A stretch of 64,000 nt of DNA. It comes from Arachis hypogaea. Taxonomy: Eukaryota > Streptophyta > Magnoliopsida > Fabales > Fabaceae. The position numbers were made by a program, and so were the translations under genes. The notes beneath the pieces were generated by a model. The model was not told where the DNA came from. It did no database searches and saw nothing but the letters and a program-made list of their open reading frames with translations. Below, in pieces: positions 12,814 to 22,983 of the stretch (position 1 is the first letter of the stretch; each line of letters starts with the position of its first letter). Location of the stretch: contig NC_092048.1 in assembly GCF_003086295.3 (NCBI RefSeq), positions 36,952,425-37,016,424 of the forward strand. The letters are read 5' to 3'.

Positions 12814-13527
12814 ATGGCTAGTTTATTGAGAATGATGAGTAGTTTAAATCTAGGAAAAAATATTTCTTTAGTGATAAAAACGGATAATGATGAAGCATCC
12901 ATCTCTGGAACCAAAAATGAAGTAGAAATAGCTAAGTTAGAAGAAAGTTTTCATAATTGGAATATACCTATAATAGATAAAGATGAAGTATATAAAAAGA
13001 GAAACTTCTGGGAAGGAAGAAATTATAAAATTCATATGTTAGAATATTGTAAATCAGGAACAAGTAATAATAAGACTATTACCATCTTAGAAGAAGATAA
13101 GCTAAAAGAACATAGTAGTAAAGGATACAACTTCATCCATATAGGATTAATACAGGTAGCCATAAAACCTAATTTTAGAAATCTTTCTATATTATTAACC
13201 TTAAGAGATACCAGATTTTAAAATTTTAGTGATTCATTAATAGGAATATTAGAAAGTAACTGTCATGATGGATTAGTTATTTTCAATTGTTACCCGAATT
13301 ATGCTATAAATTTAAAAAATGAATACATCTGGCAAGCCTTAAAATTGGAAGTACAATCTGATGAGAAAATTATAAATAAGAAATATGATCCATTCGAAAG
13401 AATCTATAGAATATATTATAAAATTACTAAGGTTAATTATGACTTTAAAGCATTAAAACAATCCTCAAAAGAAGAAACGATAATTATGCATGCGAATCTA
13501 AAAAGATCTAATATACAAACCCCCTAG
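12814..13527 (+). pseudogene. Pararetroviral movement protein, broken
   Basis: The frame opens at MASLLRMMSSLNLG. It contains the conserved caulimovirid movement-protein core (GYNFIHIGLIQVAIKP, then LLTLRDTRF, then CHDGLVIFNCYPNYAINL). The family moves virus through plasmodesmata. An in-frame TAA at 13219-13221 falls in the middle of the core, and the frame ends in TAG at 13525-13527. Sequence downstream continues in the +1 frame from 13559. Non-functional as it stands. Confidence 0.8.
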
Positions 13528-13558
13528 AAGGTTAAGACATGAAGAATTAAAAAGCAGA

Positions 13559-14374
13559 ATGCCTAAAGAATGGGTAATACCTGATGTTATTGAAGAACCA
13601 CAAATACAAAACACTAGATTAAGAGAAATAATAAGAGAAGGACCAGATATTAGAATTAGGATGAATAGATCCCAATCATTAAGAATTCTTGATAGTGTTG
13701 AAACTATTAGCCATAAGAACTCTATAAATAATTCGTCAATAGAAAATATAGATAGTATTATAGGAATTAATAATACAAGGCCATATATAGCTACTCCTGT
13801 ATATAAATTACCTTCGAAATTCGATCCAATGGAATCACAAGTATTATCAGTAATTATCAAGGAAGAACCATTTGAGATTGATAAAGAATGGATAAGACAA
13901 GATTTTAATGCTGATTATAATAAACCATTAAGAGATTGGTATTTTACCAATTATTCAGAAAATGAAGTTATTAGACTAAGAGAACTATTCTATGATTTTA
14001 TGAAAGAAAATAGAATTAATTTATACTTCTTTGATTGGTACATTAATTATTACTCTAAAAATAATAAGAAATTATGTCCTTTAACAAAATCAACTGTTAT
14101 ATGGAAAACAAGCTCAGAATCAGTAATAGAATCTGAATATCCTCCTAAAGAAACTATTAAAATACCAGTTGAAAAAGACTTAGAAGTTAAAGCAACACCC
14201 TATAAAGATAGCAATGCAGAAGGAAATATAGAAAAAAGAGATATTAAGAAATTACATGAACAATTAAACTTTATTAATACCATGTTAGATATAATGAAAA
14301 ATCAATTAAGAAGAATGAAAAATATGAAAAAAATCATTAAGATAGAAAAATCCATAAAAAAAACCTATATATAA
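13559..14374 (+). pseudogene. Viral polyprotein segment: linker and coiled coil
   Basis: A 271-codon open frame lies in the +1 frame relative to the movement-protein segment. It is charged and Asn/Ile/Lys-rich. It contains a tryptophan/aromatic-rich patch (RDWYFTNYSENEVIRLREL, YFFDWYINYYSKNNKK) and ends in a Lys/Met-rich heptad-like coiled coil (from HEQLNFINTMLD). Caulimovirid polyproteins commonly have a poorly conserved region with a coiled coil between movement protein and capsid, and this matches by position. The function of the aromatic patch is unknown to me. Confidence 0.6.
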
Positions 14375-15540
14375 GTTACAAAGTTTAGATAATATTAGTT
14401 TAAAATCTAAGGTAGAAGCAGAAGTTGAAGAATTAAAAGAAAAACTTAGAAGTATTAGTCTAGAAAAAATGACGATTAATACATTGCAAAAGGAAGAAGA
14501 ATTATAAATAAATAAAATATCTCATAAAAAAGATTTTCTTAAAACAAGAAATTATTATCTTAGGCCATCCCCAGTAGATATAGGCTTAGAAGAAAGAACA
14601 CAATTAGTACAAAACAGTTTCTCAGGATCAGACTTAGTAGAATGGAATATAGATGGATTAAGTGAACAAGCCATTTTAGATTAAATCTGTAATATGACTA
14701 TAGTTGCAACTGCCTATAAGATGAGAAAAGCTTTCGATAAAGAAGCAGCAGTCATGATAATTCAAGGATTTACAGGACAATTAAAAGAATGATGGGATAA
14801 TTTTTTCAGCATCCAAGAAAAAGAATTAATTATTAATAGTATTAAACAAGATGATCAGTCACCAGATGCTACATCCACATTAATATGTACCATTATTAAA
14901 AATTTTGTAGGAGATTCAAGTACTTTTAAAGATAAGATAGGAACTCAATTAATGAATTTAAGATGTCCAACCATATCTGATTATAGATGGTATAAAGATG
15001 TTTTTATGTCAAAAGTTATGATAAGAGATGATGCACATGCACCTTTCTGGAAAGAAAGATTCGTAGCAGCTTTACCAAAATTATTCTCTGAAAAAGTATT
15101 ACAAAAACTACAAACAAAGTTTGGGACCCAGATTCCCTATAACTCATTAACCTTTGGACAATTGCATAATATAATAGTACAAACAGGAATAGAAGTATAC
15201 ACAGATACCAAAATACAACAAAAAATAAAACAAGAGACTAACATGGAAAAAAGAGAACTTGGAACATTTTGTTATCAATATGGAATAACTCCAGCAAAGG
15301 CACCCAATGGTCAACATAAAGTTAAAAAGAGAAGATTTTATAAAAAAATCTAAATATAATATAGATAAATCCCTTTATTATGAACAAAAATATTATAGAA
15401 AAACCTATAAAACCCCTAAAGAAAAACCAAAATCTTCTAATAAGAAAAAACAAGTAACATGTTGGAAATGTAAAAAAAACAAGGACATTACGCTAATAAA
15501 TGTACAACAGAACAAAAGATAAATAAAATAAAAAATAAAG
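14375..15540 (+). pseudogene. Viral capsid region with zinc knuckle, broken
   Basis: The capsid-like core runs in several frames. A TGA at 14790-14792 sits where a Trp-Trp motif is expected. An open stretch at 14952-15353 contains FWKERFVAALPKLFSEKV, typical of caulimovirid coat proteins. At 15470 the start of a CCHC zinc knuckle is visible (CWKCKK). A slip in the following A-run puts its His and last Cys in a different frame. The family protein packages DNA. Domain identity is good; the exact edges are not determinable. Confidence 0.7.
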
Positions 15541-15879
15541 AAATTAAACATGCTTTGACAACTATATTAATCAACTCAGAATCAGAAGAAGAATCAATTT
15601 ATGAGGGCTCTTCTGAGACAGAAGATTATTTTATAAAACAATTAGACTTTTTGTCACAAGAAGAAGTCTCTCTTAATTCTCTTAAAGAGGAAATAAAAAA
15701 GTTAAAAAGAGAAGTTTCAGAATTAAAATAACAAAATATCAATATGGACTATAGATTACTAAAAATAGAAGAAAAAAATATAATAAAAATCTAAGAACAA
15801 ATTCTGCAAAATAGTACTAGTAAAACAGAAGAAACTAGTAACATAATAATTCTTGAGAATTATATTAACATGAGACCAG

Positions 15880-16412
15880 AAAATTACATAAATATACTAA
15901 CTTTATTAGTAAGCCAAAAATGGTTCACTACGATAACCTTAATTATAGGAGAAGAAAAATTTGATTTCATAGCTATGGTAGATTCAGAAGCTGATGTTAA
16001 TTGTATATAAGAAGGGCTAATACCTACAAAATATTATGAAAAAACTACAGAAAAAGTCTTAAAAGCAGAAAATGATAGAATGACTATTGACTATAAATTA
16101 TCTAAAGAAAAAATTTGTAAAGATCAAGTGTGTTTTGCCACTACCTTCTTTTTGGCAAGAAATATATCTCATCAAGTCATATTAGGAAATCCTTTTACTA
16201 TATTACTATATCTCTTTAACGTCGACATCGACAGATTAACTTGTGTACGCATTCCAAATCATCCTGTTCATTTTGAATTTCTCACTAAACCAAAACAACA
16301 TGAACTTAATATGTTACAACATCTATCTACCCAAGTTAATGTTATGAAAAAAGAAACAAAACAAATTAACTATTTAAAACAAGAGAAAACTTTACAACAC
16401 CTACCACTCTAA
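15880..16412 (+). pseudogene. Viral aspartic protease region, active site mutated
   Basis: The retroviral-type aspartic protease is recognisable around 15930-16250: an entry strand with FDFIAMVDSEADVN, then a distal HQVILGNPF like the ILG motif of these enzymes. The catalytic Asp-Ser/Thr-Gly triplet reads Asp-Ser-Glu here (15981-15989), consistent with a G-to-A change, and a TAA follows at about 16008. The remaining open frame begins at 16080. The protease of this family matures the polyprotein; this copy cannot be active. Confidence 0.7.
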
Positions 16413-16649
16413 ATTAATGTTATAGAAAGAAAAACAAGAGAAATCAACTATTTAAATCAAGAAGTTATATACAAAAGAATAGAAGAACAATTACAAACTC
16501 TTGAAATACAAAATAAAATAAAAGCAATTGAAAAAAAATTAAAAAAAAATTATGTAGCCTAAACCCCAAAGCTTTTCAGCATAGGAAATTACATGAGATA
16601 TCTTTACCATATAAAAATGGGTTTAATGAAAAAAATATACCAACAAAGA
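16413..16649 (+). other. Protease-RT linker of the viral relic
   Basis: A degenerate Lys/Glu/Gln-rich stretch with several stops, probably coiled coil in the original. No motif beyond composition is visible. Confidence 0.4.
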
Positions 16650-17000
16650 CAAAGCCAATACATATGAACAAAGAGTATCTAGAATATTGTAAAAAAGAAA
16701 TACAATAATATTTGGATAAGGGGCTAATAAGGCTTTCAAAATCATCCTGGAGCTGTACAGGCTTCTATGTGATGAAAGTATCTGAAATAGAAAGAGGTGC
16801 TCCAAGATTAGTTATCAATTATAAGCCTCTTAACAATGTATTAAAATGGATTTGGTATCCCTTAACAAATAAAAGCGATTTAATTAAAAGATTAAATAAA
16901 GTAAATATCTTTTCAAAATTTGATTTAAAATCAGAATATTATCAGATTGCAGTAAAAGAGAAAGATAGATATAAAACAGCTTTTATAGTACCCTTTAGAC
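16650..17000 (+). pseudogene. Viral reverse transcriptase, left part
   Basis: Contains the early RT blocks: a GLIRLSKSSWSCTGFYV segment, APRLVINYKPLN, and FSKFDLKSEYYQIAV, in which the first catalytic Asp of the palm lies. A TAA occurs at about 16707. Block order and wording are those of caulimovirid RT. The frame is cut at 17000 by a hAT element whose 8-bp target duplication (ctttagac) is the last RT sequence before the break. Confidence 0.8.
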
Positions 17001-18191
17001 CAGGGACGGATGTATGTACATAAGTGTGGGGCAATCGCCCCCACTACCATTTGAAATTTTTTTGAGTAGTATATGATAATAATATTTATTTGCCCCCACT
17101 AAATTATTAAATTTGACCCCATAATAATTTTTTACTCAACTTTTGGTACTTCATAGTCAATTTAAAAATTTCATAGATGTCATTAGAATGATCAATTCTC
17201 AATTTAAATGAAATTTGGGTTTTTCTTAGAAATTAACTAAAAAGAGTGTTATTTATCTTTTTTATATTAGTTTTAATTTTTTTCTGTAACTACATTAATT
17301 GAAAGAACTTTTTCAATTATAAATCTCAATAAGAATTGACTTCTAATTGTATAAGAAGTAAATTTCTAAATAAGTATTTACTTATATATATATATATATA
17401 TATATATATAAGAAATACTACACATTCAAGTCTTTTTATTAATTAAGTCTAACCAAGTTAAACAATAAAACTTAAAATAATATTAGTCATAACTGATTTT
17501 TGTTGTCTTAGACAAATTTAATTGGACTTGGTTAACAAAAAAATATGAATATGTAGCATTATCCTATATAAAAATATAGATATTTATAAGGGTAAAGTAT
17601 ATTTTTTGTCCCCGAAGTTTGGTAAAAGTTTTAAAAATACCCCTAAGTTTTATTTTGTTTCAATTTTATCCCAGAAGTTTTCGATTTGCATCAAATATAC
17701 CCTCGAAGGCTAAATTTTCAAAAAATTTAAGACCAATATAACAATAATGCATGAAAATTATGCTTGATTTGCTTGTGTTGAGGGGTTGTTCTTATGAAAT
17801 TGTTATTGAATCGATCTTAAATTTTTTGAAAAATTAGCCGTCAGAGGTATATTTGATGCAAGTCGAAAACTTTTGGGACAAAATTGAAACAAAATAAAAC
17901 TTAAGAATATTTTAAAAATTTTTGTCAAACTTTAAGGACAAAAAATATACTTTACCCTATTTATAAATGATTATTTTACTATTTTAATGTTTTAATTTGT
18001 AAAATTAGATATTATAAAAACTAATCATGTTATATTTACATCGAAAATAACTACCTATGTATATATATTGAAATAAAAAATACACATTAAAAATAAATTA
18101 AACAATACATATATTTATATACAAATACATAATGATTAATAAATAATTTGATAACTAATTTTTATGTACACATAATATTTTTATTATAAAA

Positions 18192-18282
<91 letters not shown>

Positions 18283-18322
18283 TTTTTGCCCCCACTATCA
18301 AAATTTCCTGGATCCGTCACTG
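17001..18322. mobile_element. Non-autonomous hAT element, 1,322 bp, inside the RT
   Basis: The terminal inverted repeats start CAGGGACGGATG (17001) and, on the other strand, CAGTGACGGATCC (18322). Both ends continue into a ...GTGGGGGC block. The flanks are ctttagac (16993-17000) and ctttggac (18323-18330), an 8-bp duplication with one mismatch, the size made by hAT transposases. There is no transposase ORF. It contains a TA microsatellite near 17387, a nested MITE, and an (ATT)n tract of about 90 bp at 18188-18277. Confidence 0.85.
17590..17957. mobile_element. Mutator-type MITE, 368 bp, nested in the hAT element
   Basis: Ends GGGTAAAGTATATTTTTTGTCC and its exact complement, GGACAAAAAATATACTTTACCC. 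Both arms carry matching blocks (aagttttcgatttgcatcaaatata and its inverse), so the whole element can fold back. The identical 9-mer tatttataa flanks it at 17581-17589 and 17958-17966. It is the innermost and therefore the youngest insertion in this stack. Confidence 0.88.
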
Positions 18323-18330
18323 CTTTGGAC

Positions 18331-18788
18331 ATTATGAATGGAATGTAATGCCCCAAGGATTAAAAAATGTTCCAAGCGAGTTCCAAGAAATAATGAATAA
18401 TATATTTTACCCGCATATAGAATTTACTATAGTATATCTTGATGACGTATTAGTATATTCGAATGGAATAAACCAATATATATATCATCTAGAAAAATTT
18501 ATGAATATTATAAAAGAGTAAGGATTAGTTTTATCAGAAAAGAAAATGAAAATTTTTATAACTAAAGTAAGATTTTTAGGATATGAAATTTATCAAGGAA
18601 CTATAGTACCTATTAAAAGAGCCATTAAATTTGCAGATAAATTTCCAAATGAAATAACTGACAAAAAACAATTACAAAGATTTTTAGGATATTTAAATTA
18701 TGTAGCAGAATTCTTACCTGGAATACGAGTCACATGCAAACCTCTTTATAAGAGGTTAAGAAAAAATCCACCTCCGTGGACAAAATAA
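18331..18788 (+). pseudogene. Viral reverse transcriptase, right part
   Basis: Resumes with the MPQGLKN block, then the catalytic YLDDVLVYS box (second and third catalytic Asp, about 18439-18465), then KVRFLGYEI and LQRFLGYLNYVAEFLPG of the thumb. A TAA lies at about 18520 and another at 18786-18788. The YLDD box is intact, but the gene is disabled by these stops and by the transposon upstream. Confidence 0.85.
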
Positions 18789-19290
18789 ATGACTTCTATA
18801 ATAATAAAAATAAAGAACGTAATAAAGGAAATACCTTGTATAAGTATACTAAATTCACTGGCTAAATTAATTGTAGAAACAGATGCATCAGAATTAGGAT
18901 ATGGAGGAATTCTTAAACAAATACCTCCTAATAGCTCAAAAGAACAAATAGTAAAATATCATTCAGGAATTTGGAACCAAGCTCAAAAGAATTATCCAAC
19001 AGTCAAAAAAGAAATACTTGTCATAGTATTATGTGTTTCAAAATTTCAAGAAGATTTATTTAACAAAACATTTATAATAAGAACTGATTGCAAAGCAGCC
19101 CCAAGCGTTTTGAAAAAAGATGTCAAAAATTTGGTTTCAAAACAAATATTTGCAAGATAGCAAGCTATTTTATCATGTTTTTATTTTACTATTGAACATA
19201 TAAAAGGAGAATTAAATTCACTCCCTGACTTTCTTACTAGAGAATTTTTGCAGGGAAAGAATGGAACAAAAACCAGCCTCCAGTGAAGAT
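18789..19290 (+). pseudogene. Viral RNase H domain, broken
   Basis: Same frame as the RT after the TAA at 18786. RNase H motifs are visible in order: VETDASELGYGGIL (first Asp), the NYPTVKKEILVIVL segment (Glu), and IIRTDCKAAPS (Asp). A TAG occurs at 19158-19160, followed in the same frame by FTIEHIKGELNSLPDFLTRE, the conserved end of caulimovirid polyproteins. The domain degrades the RNA strand during replication in living relatives. Confidence 0.8.
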
Positions 19291-19376
19291 TATGGTCAAC
19301 CTTTTGACCAAATAAAAGAAAGAAAATTACCTATTACTGCTGTACCAGCAAACGATTATCATTAAGACCTATGTAG

Positions 19377-20352
19377 ATGTCACAGGTTGTAAAAGCAACA
19401 TCATCATCATCATCCTCTAAGAACTCTTTAATTACTACTAATAATAAATTCACATTATTGCAACCATCTGACCTCTATAACACTCAACCCTTGAAAGAAC
19501 AATTTTCTTACTATGAAAAACCTAATCCTATAAAAATATTAACCATCGAAAAAGAGTGGTTCAAAAAAGACAGAAAAATCCTATACAAGACTATTTTCCC
19601 AAATACTTTCCATTATATTCATATTAACCCACAAAAATTCAAAAATTCTATGAATTCATATTAGTAGACACATGATCCATTGAATTGACACATTATAGAG
19701 ATCCCAACACCAAGCAGCCTATTTATTCAAAAATAAAAATCATGAAAATATTATCTTTACAAGAGTGGGAAGTACCCCATATCAGTCTAAAAGCTTCTCG
19801 TTAAAATTTGAACGTCAGAACTATACCTACTATAATTACCAAGAAGGCTGGAATCATATCTTATTTTTATCACCAAGTCCCATTCTTGGTTCATTTAGTT
19901 CAGAAAGGGAATATCATTACAGTTTTTCAAATGGTTCCAATCATGGTTCCAGAATTTTGGACCGATAGAAGCCTTCTTCCCAAAAGAAGCCAGCATGGCG
20001 TATGAATATTTTAAAAGCAAGTCATCATTCTTACAATAGTACAAATTTATTTCATTCATAGCAGCCATGGGAATAAGCTGGATTATGACATGGGAATATG
20101 ATTCAGCAGCATATGAAGAATGTCCAAGCATACAATATTTGGTAAGAGTAATAAAAATAAAATGGTAGAACAAATATGATATAAATTTACTAAGAAGATC
20201 AGCTATTGATCAATGGTTAACAATATCACAAAAGCGTCCAGCAATAACAGCCTCAAGCACCACCAATGAACAAATAACTTATAAAAAAGAGACCCAATTC
20301 TTAGCGCAGAAGCGACAAATTATGGCAGCCTTAGCGGCAGCAACCTTATAGG
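19377..20352 (+). pseudogene. Second ORF of the pararetrovirus, fragmented
   Basis: Begins MSQVVKATSSSSSSK with a Ser-rich start and is open to 19664. It continues in pieces across frames to about 20350. Aromatic-rich text follows (a tyrosine/tryptophan-rich region around 19750-20000), then Ala/Thr/Gln-rich sequence with AQKRQIMAALAAATL before a TAG. I recognise this as the downstream ORF seen with plant endogenous pararetroviruses. I cannot assign a function; transactivator/inclusion-body protein by position is only a guess. Confidence 0.55.
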
Positions 20353-20552
20353 AAGATATCCAAAACTCTCTACAAGCAATATAAACAGTACCTCTTGGAG
20401 AAGACGAAGAGGTCCAGTCCAGCCCGACTCATTACTATCAAGACTCCCAAAATCCATTTGAAATGTAGTAAGAACTGTATATGAAATCAATGTAAAAGTC
20501 CAATTATAAAGAAAAAATGATCTCAGTAAAAAAAATAAAAAATAAAAAATAA

Positions 20553-20684
20553 ATAAAAAATATCGGCAAACAGTAAAAGCCAACAGTAAATATCGGCAAA
20601 ATAGTAAATATCGACAAACAGTAAAAGCAAACAGTACTGTCGGCAAATAGTACTCAAATAGTAATCATTTGGGGTCTATAAATA
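20553..20684 (+). promoter_or_regulatory. Pararetroviral promoter: repeated CGGCAAACAGTAAA motif and TATA box
   Basis: A TATAAATA box lies at 20677-20684. Immediately upstream, 20560-20660 contains four to five imperfect copies of (at)cGGCAAAcAGTAAAa spaced roughly 15-25 bp, resembling a repeat enhancer. Downstream is a CT/CA-rich leader (ctcaagaactctctctacttc) typical of caulimovirid and plant transcript starts, about 30-50 bases after the TATA box. Position after the last large ORF matches the pregenomic RNA promoter of the family. Activity is unknown. Confidence 0.65.
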
Positions 20685-20950
20685 CCAAAGGCCTCATTCA
20701 TTCAAGATCATCAAAAACTTGAAAGCTCAAGAACTCTCTCTACTTCTATATCTTCTCACTTCATAAATTCTCCAAATATTTGTAATCAGCTTCAAGAATT
20801 GTATCAACTTTGTAAGCAATAAGAGTACAAGTTTATCTTTGTAAGTTTACTATATTTCTTTTCTCTATTTTCTTAAGTTGTTATTTCTGTTCTTATAACA
20901 TAAAAGAGTTTCATAAAAGGCTTAAATCTTTAAAGTTAGTTAGAAGAAAC

Positions 20951-21283
20951 ATGAAAATAAGAGTAATGACAATAGAAAGGAAAATAAGAGAATTAATAAC
21001 TGAATCTTTGGAATTAAAAGTAGAAATAAAAAAGATGAACTAGAAAATAATCAGAACCAAAAAATTTTTACAACAAATTAAAACTATAAAATCAGTAAAA
21101 ATTGTTAAGGAAAGCATTAAGAATAAACATATTCATCATGTTAGAAGGATGCATTATCTTCATATATAAAATATGATACAAGTATTTAATGTCCAAATGA
21201 TGCAAGGTAATCCTCAACCTTTACAAGACCCTCAGCCTTTACAAGACCCTCCTTTACAAGTACAAGCCCAACCTTTAGAATGA
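20951..21283 (+). pseudogene. Small degenerate ORF: coiled coil with PLQDP-repeat tail
   Basis: One frame from ATG 20951 to TGA 21281-21283 is 111 codons long with two internal stops (TAG near 21041 and TAA at about 21167). The first part is Lys/Ile/Glu-rich and coiled-coil-like. The end carries two PLQDP copies and closes in QAQPLE. By position after the promoter it could be a small leader-proximal ORF. The basic coil plus Pro-rich tail is reminiscent of caulimovirid virion-associated proteins, but I cannot establish homology. Confidence 0.4.
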
Positions 21284-21290
21284 ATTTAAA

Positions 21291-22517
21291 AAATAAAAAA
21301 AATAAATGTTATAAACTATATTTTTTCATAAGTAACCTTTTTAATTATACGTTATGTTTGGCATGGTTTATTTGTATATCATTTAAATTGGCATTGTTTT
21401 TATAACGATCATTTATTCTTAATAATTGTTAGAGTTTTTTACAATAATTATCTATAAAAAAGAAACATATATATTCTGAAAAAGTTATTAAATAAATTTA
21501 TTCTTTTTGCCTTATTTTTACATTAAAAAATTTTTTGTTCTGTCCTTTTTTAACTATTATCATGTTATTATAATTGTTAAATAATATTAAAAAAATCTTT
21601 AAAAATAGAAATAGCGATGACATTTCGAATAATTAATTCAATAGAATTAAACTTAAACGAATAAGATTATTCAATTAATATACAGATAATAGTATAATTA
21701 TAAATATTAATAATAAAAATAGTCTCACTAATGTAAATGACCAATACAATAATTATATAAAAAATAAATAATTACATAATTGCATAATTTTTAAAATTCT
21801 ATATGATTAAATTTAATAGACAAATTCAAAAATATCTATACGATAATGTCCTAATATTTTAGCATACTCTAAATCATACTATAATTTTATATATCATATT
21901 ATAACTTTAGGTCAACTCCTTAAACACATGATAAAAGAGAATATTACAAAACAAAATTATAGTAAGATTATTTAAAAATATCGTAAAAAAGACACATCTC
22001 TTTTGTTAATCAAAAGCTAGAAAGGAAAAAATATGCGCCTAATAATGAGCAACTAAAATAGACAAAAATCTTTAAAAAGTATAAAAAAATAAAATGTATA
22101 AGTAGTGATAAAAGAAATAAAAATTAAATAAATTATAAAAACTGTACCCTAAACACAAGAGAGAGAGAAAGAAAGAGAGAAAAGAGAAGGAATGAGTAAA
22201 AAATACATTATGATTTCGTATAAATAGATGACATTGAAAAAAATAAACTAGTTAAATTAATTCATGTATTTCGTTATTATATTTATTATTTACTAAAATA
22301 ATTTGATATTTACTCCAATAAAATCAAATCAAATAATTAATATAATTAATTGTGAGATTTGAATGTCTAATCAAATTAATTAATTGATATCATTAATTAG
22401 TTATAATTGATTTGCTTTATAGAACTAAAAGAAATAAATCGAAAAACACTCTCAAAAGCATGTCACGTCAACTCCATCATTAAGGGTAGAAACTCAATTT
22501 TTATATAATAAAATAGA
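21291..22517. other. AT-rich right (5') end of the Helitron
   Basis: No coding signal. A short GA-rich tract occurs at 22159-22190. From 22365 to 22517 the sequence is the inverse partner of 4191-4345 (shared blocks aacactctcaaaagcatgtc and gatttgaatgtctaatcaa). Confidence 0.6.
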
Positions 22518-22983
22518 TTTGAACAATTACAAGCTTAATCATATTTACTTTAAATAATAATTTGCATGCATACTTTCGTTCATATTCGGTAACATTATTG
22601 AAGTTTATGATGACTGAAATAGTAAACTATATTTTTCTAATTAAAAAATAAATAATCATTTTTTTAAACTTTCATATTTGGAAGGCTATCTTGTTCAAAT
22701 TACCTTCCATAATAAATAAAGATACAAGAAATTAAATATATAAAAATCGAAAAGTCTAAAACATAATTGTTTCACAAAAAAAAAAGAAATAAATAAATGA
22801 AGGCTACTCACAACAAATTATAGAAAACAAAACATAACTATTAATTAAAAGTGTATCTATTTTTAACAAATTGAATGAATTACTCTACAGAAGAGTCAAT
22901 AATCAACATCATTTGGTAAAAGAACAAAATACACAAATATAAAGAATATTCATAATTTTTTATCAATAAAAATAGAGATACTT
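22518..22983 (+). repeat. Right half of the third tandem unit, displaced by the Helitron
   Basis: The sequence TTTGAACAATTACAAGCTTAATC onward is collinear with unit one from about 4918 and unit two from about 5970, and ends at AATAGAGATA exactly where units meet. Added to 6446-7023 it gives about 1,044 bp, the normal unit length. The left half stops in aaaatata and this half starts with tttgaac. Unit one reads through this junction uninterrupted, so no target duplication or deletion occurred. Confidence 0.85.

Larger units (their letters stand above)
12451..21290 (+). other. Endogenous pararetrovirus (Caulimoviridae), decayed and rearranged
   Basis: The order of recognisable domains on the plus strand is movement protein, coiled-coil linker, capsid with zinc knuckle, aspartic protease, reverse transcriptase, RNase H, a second ORF, a TATA promoter and a short Pro/Gln-rich ORF. 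This is the caulimovirid genome order. There are no LTRs or integrase, which excludes Gypsy or Copia elements. Every domain has nonsense codons or frameshifts, an inverted duplicate sits at the 5' end, and a hAT element splits the RT. The copy is therefore a non-functional genomic relic. Placement within the family is uncertain; florendovirus- or petuvirus-like is an inference from order and motifs. Confidence 0.85.
7024..22517 (-). mobile_element. Non-autonomous Helitron, 15,494 bp, inserted in tandem unit three
   Basis: On the minus strand the element starts TCTATTTTATTATATAAAAA (from 22517) and ends ...ACATACACTAG (at 7024). Just inside the 3' end is a weak hairpin (stem TTCTGTA / TACGGGA with G-T pairs at 7034-7052). 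It lies between host A and host T. Removing it restores the reading of the sister units without any duplicated bases. TC start, CTRR end, subterminal hairpin and A/T target are the defining Helitron traits. No Rep/helicase gene is seen. The cargo is a decayed pararetrovirus, a hAT element, two MITEs and several microsatellites. Confidence 0.75.

Noticed and set aside
18162..18356. Poly-Asn ORF on the minus strand
   Set aside because: It is a translation of the (ATT)n microsatellite inside the hAT element.
12451..21290. Ty3-Gypsy retrotransposon as the source of the RT and RNase H
   Set aside because: No integrase follows the RNase H, no LTRs flank it, and a movement-protein domain lies at the 5' end. 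These fit Caulimoviridae.
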